From assembly GCA_019359675.1 (NCBI GenBank), contig JAHHGX010000082.1:90572-154571 (forward strand): a stretch of DNA of 64,000 nucleotides, in the 5' to 3' direction. The position numbers and the translations under genes are program-made. The notes under the pieces are model-generated. The model was not told the origin of the DNA. It did not search any database and saw only the letters and a list, made by a program, of their open reading frames with translations. Origin of the DNA: Calothrix sp. FI2-JRJ7 (GTDB lineage: Bacteria; Cyanobacteriota; Cyanobacteriia; Cyanobacteriales; Nostocaceae). Shown here one piece after another: positions 17,748 to 25,753 of this stretch. Each line of letters opens with the position of its first letter. Position 1 is the stretch's first letter.

Positions 17748-18833
17748 TTACAAAGCAGATGTGCGATTGAGAGGAAACCATCGTTTAAAAGCTTTACCAA
17801 TAATAAGTTCGCGAGGTACAACACCCCAGCAACGACCATCGTAACTTTGAGTTCGATTATCTCCTAATGCCAAATAAGAATTATCAGGAATTGTAACTTT
17901 ATTAGCTAGATAAGCTGGTTGTGGACTAGAAACACAAACATCTACGAACGTTTGTTGCCCATTCGCAAGATATTTATCTTCTGGTAATTGTTGGTTATTG
18001 ATATAAACTTTTCCGCCTTTTAGTTCAATTTTTTCTCCTGGTAATCCAACAATACGTTTAATAAAAGCATCTTGATAATTTTGTCTTTGCAGTTCTTCGG
18101 TTGGTTTAAACACTATAATATCGCCTCTTTGTGGTGCTTGAAAACGATATATCGATTTATCTACTAAGATTCGGTCTGCTTCCCATAAATTTGGAGTACC
18201 GTGTAAAGTCGGCTCCATCGCACCTGAAGGTATCCAACGTGCTTCAATAAAATATGCCCTATTAATGTATGGTAAAGCTGCGGAAAACATTGTGGAGATT
18301 AAGATAAAAATTGCCACAACAAATGCTAATTTTTTGGAGTTTTCTCTTTTGACTGGAGCAAATACATATGCTAGATAAGCAATCCAAGCAATTACAATCG
18401 AGGATGTAACTGCTGAAAGTAAACCAGGCGCCAGTGAGCTAATTATAATTAAAATGATTGCAAATATGCCAAATAGCCACTTTCCAATATAAAAATGTCC
18501 AATTCCCAAAAATAGTTGGGACAGAAACATTGCTTTCCAAGGGTCTTTATTCTGCTGGCGATTGTACTCAAAATCTTGATTATTCTTCTTTTTGACACAA
18601 TTATAAGCGTCGAAAAGATTCCAAATCCCAATGATGAAACTTATTAAGAAAAATCCAACACCAAGCAAAACATTTCCAGTCGGGCTAATTATAATATATG
18701 AAGCAATTATTTGTGTAGCAATACAAATCAGGATTATGAGATAGCCTCTAGTTTTATCACCTGAATATATTTGTCCTAAACCTGGAAAAATTTTTGAGAG
18801 ATTGACGGCAAGCCAAGGCTCCTTATTTTTCAT
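17748..18833 (-). CDS. lepB: signal peptidase I with extra N-terminal membrane domain
   Basis: 361 residues. The C-terminal half is a complete type I signal peptidase: catalytic Ser203 in IPSGAMEPTL, the general-base Lys259 in DAFIKRIVGLPGEK, then the GDNR box (LALGDNRTQSYDGR) and GVVPRELIIGKA. It would cleave exported preproteins on the outer face of the cytoplasmic membrane. The first 190 residues form an unusual membrane domain with about five segments and two copies of a P-G-L-G-x-x-Y-x-G-like motif (IFPGLGQIYSGDKTRGY and LFLGIGHFYIGKWLFG). A plasmid copy could process the T4SS pilin or other exported plasmid proteins (inference). It converges on the polymerase-like gene. Confidence 0.9.
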   Translation of the reverse strand: MKNKEPWLAVNLSKIFPGLGQIYSGDKTRGYLIILICIATQIIASYIIISPTGNVLLGVGFFLISFIIGIWNLFDAYNCVKKKNNQDFEYNRQQNKDPWKAMFLSQLFLGIGHFYIGKWLFGIFAIILIIISSLAPGLLSAVTSSIVIAWIAYLAYVFAPVKRENSKKLAFVVAIFILISTMFSAALPYINRAYFIEARWIPSGAMEPTLHGTPNLWEADRILVDKSIYRFQAPQRGDIIVFKPTEELQRQNYQDAFIKRIVGLPGEKIELKGGKVYINNQQLPEDKYLANGQQTFVDVCVSSPQPAYLANKVTIPDNSYLALGDNRTQSYDGRCWGVVPRELIIGKAFKRWFPLNRTSAL

Positions 18834-19329
18834 AAGTTTGTTTGCAAGTATAGCAGTTCCATGTATTAAAGAGAATACTTCAAAACCCTTAATCTTTATT
18901 TATTTAAACAATTTTTTAACAAATTTCAGTACAAAAACTGTAAGTTAAGTTCCCACGTGGCTTGGTAGGAGCGTTCCTATGTTCTGTGAATACTGCGCGA
19001 TCCGTAATTGTATAAAGCAACAAAAACTGAAACTGAACATGGCATTTGTACGCGCGCCTTTTTTACTCAGTTATTTAACATGTATCGACTCCTGTAATTA
19101 CCAAGTATTCATCTACTCCTATTTATGTTGCTTAGGTTAGTTTTATGCAATGTCTAAACTGTGAGACATTCTGGCTGTGGTAGAAAATATTATCTTGTGG
19201 CTGGGCGTCAGTTTAGTTCTAAAAAACAAACGTTCGTTTTTCTGATTGAATAATGCGTGTTGTAGGAAGGCGCCATTTTAGAACGGCTCACGCCGGCATC
19301 GAGCCGAAAACTGGTTTGGTTAACCATGT
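18834..19329. other. long intergenic region
   Basis: About 500 bases between divergent genes. It contains an imperfect palindrome AAAAACAAACG/TTCGTTTTT at 19222-19241, which could be an operator, a GGCGCC site, and the leader motif at 19285. I see no ORF. Confidence 0.4.
19285..19294 (+). promoter_or_regulatory. GGCTCACGCC leader motif, copy 2
   Basis: Identical to copy 1 and again with exactly 35 bases between it and the start codon (19330). Confidence 0.5.
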
Positions 19330-19575
19330 ATGATTCAACAAATTAGCTGTGAGCAAACTTTCGTAACTAATCTCGAAAAATTTCTAGGTAAAGCTGACAA
19401 GTTTGTTAAGAGTTACTACGCAGGTGTAAGCGAGCTAGAACATGTGAAAGAAATAATGTGCGAAGCGCGCCTTCTTGCAATAGATGTGGATTTGGAACAA
19501 TTAGAGAATGAGTACCAAATGTACTGCGATAAGGAAGATTTGATGGCTGACTGTGATGATTCAGCTTGGTGGTGA
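19330..19575 (+). CDS. hypothetical protein, 81 aa
   Basis: Not recognised. An acidic, helix-rich protein (LEQLENEYQMYCDKEDLMADCDDSAWW) with three cysteines in its middle and C-terminal part. No ribosome-binding site is evident, but it sits behind the second copy of the shared leader motif and is followed by a gene with the fifth copy, which supports a real expressed unit. Confidence 0.5.
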   Translation: MIQQISCEQTFVTNLEKFLGKADKFVKSYYAGVSELEHVKEIMCEARLLAIDVDLEQLENEYQMYCDKEDLMADCDDSAWW

Positions 19576-19608
19576 ACTCAAATAATTGTACGAACACTAA
19601 CACTATTG

Positions 19609-19618
19609 GGCTGACGCC
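19609..19618 (+). promoter_or_regulatory. GGCTGACGCC leader motif variant, copy 5
   Basis: One base differs from the other four copies (G for C at position 5). It lies within GGGCTGACGCCC, 33 bases before the start of the next gene. Confidence 0.4.
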
Positions 19619-19651
19619 CTGTATAAAAATGAAGATAATGGAGTCTTAAAT

Positions 19652-20041
19652 ATGCCTAAGCAAAAATCTGTTGTGCCATCTTTCCAACCAATCGACAGTT
19701 CAATTCTAGGTGAGTACGCTGTTGTTGATTACTCCGAACGTGTGTACTCAAAAGTATATTACGCTACCCGTGAACTTTCTGGACTGGTTGCCAAGCGTTC
19801 CCTAAAAGAATTGTTTGATTGGAATGAGTTTAAAGAGCGCTTTTCTAATGATTTTGGTAAAGTTCAAGAAAAGCGCTATTCTCTAGAACAATTATTGGAA
19901 TACGCTAGCCGTAAATTTGGTAAAACTCTCGACAACCTAATCGTACAAAATCAAATATCATGGCAGCGCAGGCAGAAATACGCAGAAAGCACAAATATCA
20001 ACCACCAGTCAGAAATAATTGATGAGACTAATTATTTCTAA
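19652..20041 (+). CDS. hypothetical protein, 129 aa
   Basis: Not recognised. Basic, mostly helical after residue 40, with GGAG nine bases before the ATG. The segment YSLEQLLEYASRKFGKTLDNLIVQNQISWQRR could be a helix-turn-helix-like or coiled segment. It follows the 81-aa gene and is closed by inverted repeats at 20065-20102 and a terminator at 20176-20206. Confidence 0.6.
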   Translation: MPKQKSVVPSFQPIDSSILGEYAVVDYSERVYSKVYYATRELSGLVAKRSLKELFDWNEFKERFSNDFGKVQEKRYSLEQLLEYASRKFGKTLDNLIVQNQISWQRRQKYAESTNINHQSEIIDETNYF

Positions 20042-20064
20042 GCTACTGTCGTTGTATTTGTGCT

Positions 20065-20102
20065 GAATATCCTCCAGCACAATCTTTGCCTGGAGGATAT
20101 TC
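20065..20102 (+). terminator. 13-bp perfect stem-loop
   Basis: GAATATCCTCCAG and its exact complement CTGGAGGATATTC are separated by 12 bases, 23 bases after the stop of the 129-aa gene. There is no T-run, so it may act as an mRNA 3' end protector or weak terminator. Confidence 0.5.
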
Positions 20103-20175
20103 CTTAAAACTTAATACTTGCATATTGAAGTATTAATATCTCTCCATCTCAATACTTCAATATTTGTAAATATTC

Positions 20176-20206
20176 GGGTGATAAAGCTTTATTTATCGCC
20201 CTTTTT
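20176..20206 (+). terminator. Rho-independent terminator
   Basis: GGGTGATAAA and TTTATCGCCC pair over ten positions (one G-T wobble) around a 6-base loop, followed directly by TTTTT. It ends transcription from the 19.3-20.0 kb genes. Confidence 0.65.
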
Positions 20207-20269
20207 GCTGTCAATCGATGTTTTTCAATTGCTTCACCCTTTTAACTCATTAAAATCATCCCTCAATAT

Positions 20270-20995
20270 ATGTTAGAAAATAGTTACCTTGTCTGGGAAG
20301 GGGCATCTTTAATAAATGGTTCCCCAATATTTCTAGTATTAACTGGTTTTGTATACCCTACACCAAACCGCAGAACTGGAAGGTTATTACAATCATGGAT
20401 TTTGCAACAAGAATTTCTTCCTACATATGCAGCAAAGCAAGGATTCGACACTGGGATCTGCGGGTCGTGCCCGATGAAAATGAGCCAAACTGGAAGTTGC
20501 TACGTTCAACTTGGCAACGTTAATAACATCTACCGTAAATATGTAGCTGGAACCTACCATAAGCTCGGTGCCAAAGAGATAAGTATGATAGAACGATATC
20601 GCTACCCAATTAGAATTGGTTCTTATGGAGACCCAACAGCAGTACCGTTTGATGTGTGGGAGCCAATTATTTTAGCATCAAATAAGTGGACAGGCTATTC
20701 TCATTTTTGGTCGAAGTGCGACGAGCGGTGGAAGAAATATTTAATGGCATCAGTGCAAACCTCTTCAGAAGCAAAACAAGCTCAAAATCAAGGTTGGAGA
20801 ACCTTTAGAATTATAGCTCCCGATGCACCTTTGGGTAATAACGAGGTTCTTTGCCGTAATACAGAAGATGACAGAACCCGATGTGAAGACTGTTTTCTAT
20901 GTGACGGCAGTTCATCTAAACCAAATATTGCTGACAGAGTTCACGGTCTAAACTGGAAAGTTTCCAATTTTGTCAAATATGTAAATCAGCAGTAA
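20270..20995 (+). CDS. Cys-rich phage/plasmid protein of unknown function
   Basis: 241 residues. It contains GICGSCPMKMSQTGSCYVQLG near residue 65 and a C-terminal cluster RCEDCFLCDG, so it has two candidate metal-binding Cys groups. The pattern N-R-R-T-G-R-L-L-Q-S-W-I-L, then C-x-x-C-P and S-C-Y-V, is one I associate with a conserved phage and plasmid family of unknown function (cannot verify the family number). MIERYRYPIRIGSYGDPTAVPF suggests a folded alpha/beta core. It is transcribed alone after the terminator at 20176. No GGCGCC sites occur in the gene, unlike its neighbours. Confidence 0.6.
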   Translation: MLENSYLVWEGASLINGSPIFLVLTGFVYPTPNRRTGRLLQSWILQQEFLPTYAAKQGFDTGICGSCPMKMSQTGSCYVQLGNVNNIYRKYVAGTYHKLGAKEISMIERYRYPIRIGSYGDPTAVPFDVWEPIILASNKWTGYSHFWSKCDERWKKYLMASVQTSSEAKQAQNQGWRTFRIIAPDAPLGNNEVLCRNTEDDRTRCEDCFLCDGSSSKPNIADRVHGLNWKVSNFVKYVNQQ

Positions 20996-21100
20996 TATGA
21001 ACAATATGAATATTTAACGGGTCAGGAAAATTTTCCTGAAGCGTTATTTTTTTATTTGGTGCCTTTGAAATTTAAATAATGAATCGCAATAATTTAAAAT

Positions 21101-21109
21101 TGCTATAAT
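21101..21109 (+). promoter_or_regulatory. extended -10 promoter
   Basis: TGCTATAAT lies 26 bases before the ATG of the Uma2 gene: a TG extension one base ahead of a perfect TATAAT. No good -35 box is seen, as is usual for extended -10 promoters. Confidence 0.45.
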
Positions 21110-21135
21110 ATGTAATAATCGTTTCTTCGTGGTGA

Positions 21136-21738
21136 ATGTTTATGAACCCGAATTCTCCAGTTCTCGATAAACCTACCAACAAGGGCGGCACTTACGTTTT
21201 GCTACATGATGTTAGTTGGGAACAGCTAGAACAACTTGATGTGACGCTTGCAGGAACAGGCGCCCGACTAACTTATCTAGATGGGATTCTCGAAATTATG
21301 TCTCCACTATCTGATGACCATGAAGATTCCAAGAAAACATTGGCAATGTTAGTTGAAGCGTACATGCGAATCAAAAATATCAGATTTTATGGTAGGGGGA
21401 GTGCAACACTTGGAAGAAGTCAAAATAGAGGACGTCGAGAACCTGACGAGTCTTATAACTTAGAAACGAAGAAACCTATTCCTGATTTAATTTTAGAAAT
21501 TACGGTAACAAGCGGGGGTATCGATAAACTAGAAATATACAAACGTCTAGGTGTGCCAGAAGTTTGGTATTGGGAAGATGGATTAATCTCAGTTTACTCG
21601 CTACAAGCAGGCGCGTATCAAAAAGTTACAAAAAGCATTTTGCTACCTGATTTAGATTTAGAACTAATAGCTCGGTGTTCACGTATGGCTGACCAGTATG
21701 ATGCTGTATCGGAGTTTAGTCAAATTATTTCTACATAA
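21136..21738 (+). CDS. Uma2 family (DUF820) restriction-endonuclease-fold protein
   Basis: 200 residues. It has the Uma2 pattern: W-E-Q-L-E-Q-L near the start, ARLTYLDGILEIMSP, a RREPDESY region, then PDLILEITVTSGGIDKLEIYKRLGVPEVWYWEDG. The PD...E-x-T positions and the following Lys fit a PD-(D/E)XK nuclease core. The family is greatly expanded in cyanobacteria and its biological role is mostly unknown. It has its own promoter (21101) and terminator (21791) and so is a free-standing cassette. Confidence 0.85.
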   Translation: MFMNPNSPVLDKPTNKGGTYVLLHDVSWEQLEQLDVTLAGTGARLTYLDGILEIMSPLSDDHEDSKKTLAMLVEAYMRIKNIRFYGRGSATLGRSQNRGRREPDESYNLETKKPIPDLILEITVTSGGIDKLEIYKRLGVPEVWYWEDGLISVYSLQAGAYQKVTKSILLPDLDLELIARCSRMADQYDAVSEFSQIIST

Positions 21739-21790
21739 CATTTGTCTAGGATGCCGATTGAGTAACAGTTTAAAACAACATAAATATCTA

Positions 21791-21827
21791 ACGCATATGA
21801 AAAATTTGCCATATGCGTAAATTTTTT
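21791..21827 (+). terminator. Rho-independent terminator of Uma2 gene
   Basis: ACGCATATG and CATATGCGT form a 9-bp stem around a 10-base loop, followed by AAATTTTTT. It lies 52 bases after the Uma2 stop codon. Confidence 0.65.
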
Positions 21828-22023
21828 ATATTGGCACCAACAACTAATATAAAACTCAAATACTATATATTTTTACGAGTGACGAAATTATAAAGCGTGC
21901 GGAGAAGAAAATAGCTTAGTAACACAGGTAATGGCGCCGTGAGTTAAAGCGCGCTTTCCACTCTCATCAAAACTAGCTAAATAAAATTTTTGAAAATTTA
22001 TCCAATTTTAGAGCATATTTTCA

Positions 22024-22033
22024 GGCTCACGCC
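22024..22033 (+). promoter_or_regulatory. GGCTCACGCC leader motif, copy 3
   Basis: Exact copy, 43 bases before the ATG at 22077. Its place supports that ATG as the start rather than the upstream TTG at 21990, which would put the motif inside the coding region. Confidence 0.5.
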
Positions 22034-22076
22034 GGAATTAAAATTGCATACTTTTGTATTTCAATCAAACACAAAT

Positions 22077-22325
22077 ATGAACATTATCACAATAACATTC
22101 ACTCACTTTTTAGCTCAAACTCCAAAATACACATTCAACTCGCGCGTCGCTATGAAAAGTAATTGTGACCCTAGTAAGTGGGCTATCGGTAGAGTTACTG
22201 GATTGCGTCTTGATGATGATAATATCTGGAATTATACGATAGTTTTTGATTATCCACTAGGCTATTGTGATGAACTTCCAGAATCTGAACTAGCAGGCGA
22301 GGAAGAATTTATATGTTTGAACTAA
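22077..22325 (+). CDS. hypothetical protein, 82 aa
   Basis: Not recognised. The frame is open from a TTG at 21990, but I choose the ATG at 22077 because the shared leader motif then falls upstream as for the other copies. The protein has the pattern KWAIGRVTGLRLDDDNIWNYTIVFDYP, several short strands that suggest a small beta-barrel similar in size to the 85-aa protein at 13061. Closed by a 9-bp stem-loop at 22358-22384. Confidence 0.5.
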   Translation: MNIITITFTHFLAQTPKYTFNSRVAMKSNCDPSKWAIGRVTGLRLDDDNIWNYTIVFDYPLGYCDELPESELAGEEEFICLN

Positions 22326-22357
22326 TCAGGTGAAAGTGCTGGTGCGAGAGGTATCTA

Positions 22358-22384
22358 GAGGTTGTCCCAAAATGTGACAACCTC
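22358..22384 (+). terminator. 9-bp stem-loop
   Basis: GAGGTTGTC and GACAACCTC around a 9-base loop, 32 bases after the stop of the 82-aa gene. No T-run follows. Confidence 0.4.
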
Positions 22385-22616
22385 GCCGTGATTAAATTAC
22401 GTTAATTTTATTTCCACATCGGCGCCATATTATAAACACTTGAATGCCCAAGTATTTAAGCAGATATTTGAGGCACCGTTTTCATAAATATTATTAAGCA
22501 CTTAAATATTTATCAAACTAACTAATTACACTTGTAATAGTCAGTAATCAACACGTTCGTTGCATTAAGCATGTGTAATATATATGGGAAACACAAAATC
22601 TAATAATCAATTTTTT

Positions 22617-23264
22617 CTATTTAAGATTTGGTATTTTAATAAAATTATAGCGGCGAGTGCGACAATAGCAAGTAACTAAGATGGTATAGCCATACATTTC
22701 AATTTTGCCTTGATAGTCAATAGCAGATTGTCCATTAACTATTGACAATTTCAAAGAATTATCCTCAATTTGGTAAATTCCTTGGTAAATAAACTGGTTA
22801 TGACCTGGGTAAAACCATTCTGCCGTTTTTTCAAGAAAATCTTGTTTGCCAGAAAATACATTTGTATCTAAAACTTTCCCATCTTGATAAAACCTTAAAA
22901 GATAGTAATTATTAGATTGACTACGACTATAGTATAAACCATCAAAACGGATATAATGGCTCTTTAAAAAATACTTATGTAGTGCAATTTTTACTTCTAA
23001 CTCTTTTCTGTCATTTAATAAGTTATAAGCTGCAAAATGAACTTGTTCACAGTGGTCATTAAGTGCTTGTATTACTAATGCTAAACCCTCTGCATCATAA
23101 TTCAGAGCTTCTGGTAAAGCAGATATTCGCTCATATATTACTTGACTTGCTAACCGTTGTTTGACTCCTTCTATCCCTCCTAAAACAACAGCATTTGCAT
23201 GAGGATAATGCTGATTTCCGAGAACAGCGTCATATGCTCTAGGATGATTGAATTTGTTTGACAT
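22617..23264 (-). CDS. HEAT-like repeat protein with cyanobacterial N-terminal module
   Basis: 215 residues from the ATG at 23264 (an ATG at 23324 is also open). The start HPRAYDAVLGNQ, NAVVLGGIEGVKQRLAS, ISALPEALNYDAEGLALVIQALND and VHFAAYNLLNDRKELEVKIALHKY is a helical module common at the front of cyanobacterial signalling and repeat proteins. The last 100 residues are beta-rich (YQGIYQIEDNSLKLSIVNG) and unassigned. It stands alone on the minus strand among plus-strand small genes. Function unknown. Confidence 0.6.
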   Translation of the reverse strand: MSNKFNHPRAYDAVLGNQHYPHANAVVLGGIEGVKQRLASQVIYERISALPEALNYDAEGLALVIQALNDHCEQVHFAAYNLLNDRKELEVKIALHKYFLKSHYIRFDGLYYSRSQSNNYYLLRFYQDGKVLDTNVFSGKQDFLEKTAEWFYPGHNQFIYQGIYQIEDNSLKLSIVNGQSAIDYQGKIEMYGYTILVTCYCRTRRYNFIKIPNLK

Positions 23265-23404
23265 AAAACTATCATGATATAAATTTTTGATGAAATTAAT
23301 TCTATCGTGCAACCAGCACCACATTATAGGTACTCAAGTATTGGGGAAGTAACTATCTTTAGCTAATAATAGGCGCCGCTCAAATGTGGTTTTTTCATTT
23401 TACA

Positions 23405-23414
23405 GGCTCACGCC
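23405..23414 (+). promoter_or_regulatory. GGCTCACGCC leader motif, copy 4
   Basis: Exact copy, 38 bases before the ATG of the 106-aa gene. Confidence 0.5.
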
Positions 23415-23452
23415 TTGAAGAGTGATGAAACAAATGCAGCGAGAAAAATAGT

Positions 23453-23773
23453 ATGTTTATATCGAGCCGTACAGAAGATGGACAAGCGTATTCACTTCAA
23501 ATTAGTTCGCTTTCAAGCTTGTCTGAGTTTTTAAGTAACTATCCGCTTAATAACTACGACTTGCAAATTAATGAAGCCAGGTATCATCTGCGGAAAACAG
23601 GGAGATGTGGAAAGCGGGATTACCCTAAAATTGCTTTACAAAAAGATGGCTTTATTCTCCCCACGGAACTTACTTTAACTCAAATCTCTGACCTTGAATA
23701 TTTCCTTAGAGAACATATTGGTAATATTTACTGCTTGGAAATAAATAACAGTGTTTACCAAATGTCGAGATAG
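23453..23773 (+). CDS. hypothetical protein, 106 aa
   Basis: Not recognised. A mixed alpha/beta small protein with the repeated idea S-L-S-x-L-x-x-F and L-T-Q-I-S-D-L-E-Y-F-L in its two halves (LSSLSEFLSNYPLNNYDLQIN and TLTQISDLEYFLREHIGNIY...), which may be an internal duplication of about 50 residues. Preceded by the fourth copy of the leader motif. No strong ribosome-binding site. Confidence 0.5.
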   Translation: MFISSRTEDGQAYSLQISSLSSLSEFLSNYPLNNYDLQINEARYHLRKTGRCGKRDYPKIALQKDGFILPTELTLTQISDLEYFLREHIGNIYCLEINNSVYQMSR

Positions 23774-23873
23774 ATGTTTATAAAAGTGGCGCCTAATAGC
23801 AAGGGAATGAATGCACGATAATCATTCCCCTTATTTACAAATATTCACATTTCATATAATCAGGTAAAATCGT

Positions 23874-24146
23874 ATGGCAATCGTTATAGCACAACCTCAA
23901 TTTCAGGTATTAACTCATGCACAAACTAAAGCAGTTAGCGGAAGAATTTACTTTCCTGCTTTATTTTTAGCTGAGTTTCATTGCTATGTTATTTATTGGT
24001 TACAGCGACAAGAAATATCATTTGACGAAAAAGACCTTAAAATTTACTCTGATGGGTCTTTCCGCATATATTTTAAAGCACAACAATCTCCAGAAACCGA
24101 ATTCCTTGCCTTGATTGCAATGATTGAAGAGTCTATCGTAAGTTGA
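23874..24146 (+). CDS. hypothetical protein, 90 aa
   Basis: Not recognised. Begins MAIVIAQPQFQVLTHAQTKAVSGRIYFPALFLAEFHCY and has an acidic C-terminus. The leader AGGTAAAATCGTA just before the ATG is also found before the deaminase gene at 37181. Probably cotranscribed with the 144-aa gene that follows. Confidence 0.5.
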   Translation: MAIVIAQPQFQVLTHAQTKAVSGRIYFPALFLAEFHCYVIYWLQRQEISFDEKDLKIYSDGSFRIYFKAQQSPETEFLALIAMIEESIVS

Positions 24147-24239
24147 TTACAACGATAGAAGACAATTTTAAGCCCTTACGGGCATTCACTAATGACACAA
24201 AGCGCATCGCTACACGCGCGATTTTCGGAGAAATAGAAA

Positions 24240-24674
24240 ATGCAAAACATTCAAGACTGCTTAACAATTATTATTGTTGTTTTGTTCAATTTAGGCACGG
24301 CAATGATAGCCCTGGATTTATCTATAACTTTAGTACAACTGTGGAATCGTATAGCTGATACAGACAGTTGTTTACTTCAAGTTAATAATGTTACCACATT
24401 TCAGCAAGCCCTAATTAACGATACTATATTATCTCCGACTGCTCCAGTTGATTGCATAACCGAAACTATTGCCCTGGAAGTAGACGTAGAATTACTTGCA
24501 CTTCTGATACAAAAGTTACCACAAACGCGCGCTCGTTCTGCTGCAAGACGTTTGGGAATTTCCGATAAAGTTGATGGTAAATATCAGAAGTTAGGGATTT
24601 TGCGAATGAAACTACAAGAAGCGTTAAAATCTCAACCACAAAAAGTGCAACAGGTGCTGAGTCACCTTTGTTGA
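24240..24674 (+). CDS. hypothetical membrane-anchored protein with C-terminal helical domain
   Basis: 144 residues with GGAG 9 bases before the ATG. A hydrophobic stretch (residues 8-32, LTIIIVVLFNLGTAMIALDLSITLV) is followed by an acidic linker and a helical end with LPQTRARSAARRLGIS, which reads like a helix-turn-helix or DNA-binding segment. No family recognised. A small palindrome GCCC-TTAC-GGGC (24173-24184) lies in its leader, and the CGAACGGCAA palindrome follows its stop by 35 bases. Confidence 0.5.
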   Translation: MQNIQDCLTIIIVVLFNLGTAMIALDLSITLVQLWNRIADTDSCLLQVNNVTTFQQALINDTILSPTAPVDCITETIALEVDVELLALLIQKLPQTRARSAARRLGISDKVDGKYQKLGILRMKLQEALKSQPQKVQQVLSHLC

Positions 24675-24709
24675 TTATTCATAACGTTGCTCAAAAAGAC
24701 TACAATCAT

Positions 24710-24732
24710 CGAACGGCAACTCTTGCCGTTCG
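24710..24732 (+). repeat. CGAACGGCAA palindrome, copy 1
   Basis: CGAACGGCAA and its exact complement TTGCCGTTCG around CTC. Similarity to the copy at 38346 extends beyond the stem on both sides (TCA-Y before, R-TAATTTA after), so it is a defined element and not only a hairpin. Placed after a gene, it may also terminate transcription. Confidence 0.7.
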
Positions 24733-24770
24733 GTAATTTAGACTGATTTATCACTTTGCAGTTAAATTTA

Positions 24771-25619
24771 TTACAAATCTAAAGTTTCAAGTACCGATTC
24801 AAGCCATCTCAAGTGTTGCACTGTTTTATCGCGTCCTTTTGCGGTGTTTAGCGTCATCTGAGAATATGGTTTACCTTTTTCGGTTGGAAGATAATCGGGA
24901 TTGCCTTCCGGGTTACGCACTTGGAAACCCTCTTCAATCAGAAATTTGTTAACCCGTTGTGGCGACCAAATGTCACCAGTTTGCTCTGTAAGTATCTCAC
25001 CCAACTGCCTCGGCGCCAGCAGTTTATTCTCTACGGAAACAGCGAGCATTGACTTTGCTTCTTCGGCTTCTTGCTTTAAATGAGGATATCTTTTAGCTAT
25101 TGCATTTAGTTTGGCGCCTGCTACTAGTTTTGGCTCCAACCCAGCTTTACCAAGTGTCAAATCAAGCAAAGTTGAAATTTCTTCTAAAGACGGCGTTGGA
25201 AGTATTTGTTTAGGCGCCGTCTCTTGCTCCCAACCCTTGATTTTTTGCATCCAACTACGAATGCCGATGGTCATAAATGCTTGACAAACTAACCTCGCTT
25301 GCTCTGTGCAGTATCTTCCTGCATCATATGCATAGTATGTAAAGATAACTGAAATTGCAAGGTCAGGAATTTTAGACTGGCGCCAGTCATTTAGGTCGGC
25401 AGGGCTAAATCCATAACCCATAAGCATTTGAGCTAATTTTGTCGGCTTTTGGTCGGCAGTATATACGAGAGCTTTTCTAACTGATTCGTCATCTACACCT
25501 GCGAGTCTAGCAGTCGCACGAATACTACCTTTCCCCTTGCCTTGAGCATCAATTTCAATTTCAGATAGAATCTGCTTAATAACATCATCTAAACTTTTTT
25601 GCGTCATAATCTTGAGCAT
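24771..25619 (-). CDS. phage antirepressor-like protein
   Basis: 282 residues (ATG at 25619; a second ATG at 25607 is equally possible). N-terminal part: GKGKGSIRATARLAGVDDESVRKALVY, an HTH-like module with basic lead. Then DLAISVIFTYYAYDAGRYCTEQARLVCQAFMTIGIRSWMQKI, which resembles cyanobacterial antirepressor-like proteins acting as DNA-binding or anti-repressor factors. The C-terminal half, LLAPRQLGEILTEQTGDIWSPQRVNKFLIEEGFQ, is a second winged-helix-like segment of the KilAC type. A plasmid or prophage gene regulator by inference. Confidence 0.6.
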   Translation of the reverse strand: MLKIMTQKSLDDVIKQILSEIEIDAQGKGKGSIRATARLAGVDDESVRKALVYTADQKPTKLAQMLMGYGFSPADLNDWRQSKIPDLAISVIFTYYAYDAGRYCTEQARLVCQAFMTIGIRSWMQKIKGWEQETAPKQILPTPSLEEISTLLDLTLGKAGLEPKLVAGAKLNAIAKRYPHLKQEAEEAKSMLAVSVENKLLAPRQLGEILTEQTGDIWSPQRVNKFLIEEGFQVRNPEGNPDYLPTEKGKPYSQMTLNTAKGRDKTVQHLRWLESVLETLDL

Positions 25620-25753
25620 TCATATTCAAAACATTTCTAACTTTCACGCACAAGCTGGTTAATTCTAATTTGACAGTCAGGCGATTAACACTCAAATTTA
25701 AATTTCGAGTGTAATCGCTGTTTCACACAAAAAGGTTGTAAATTTAACTAATT

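Noticed and set aside
21990..22076. TTG at 21990 as the start of the 82-aa gene
   Set aside because: It would place the conserved leader motif inside the coding region; the ATG at 22077 fits the spacing of other copies.
24143..24358. 71-codon ORF overlapping the 144-aa gene
   Set aside because: TTG start, no ribosome-binding site; the 144-aa frame has GGAG and a better composition.
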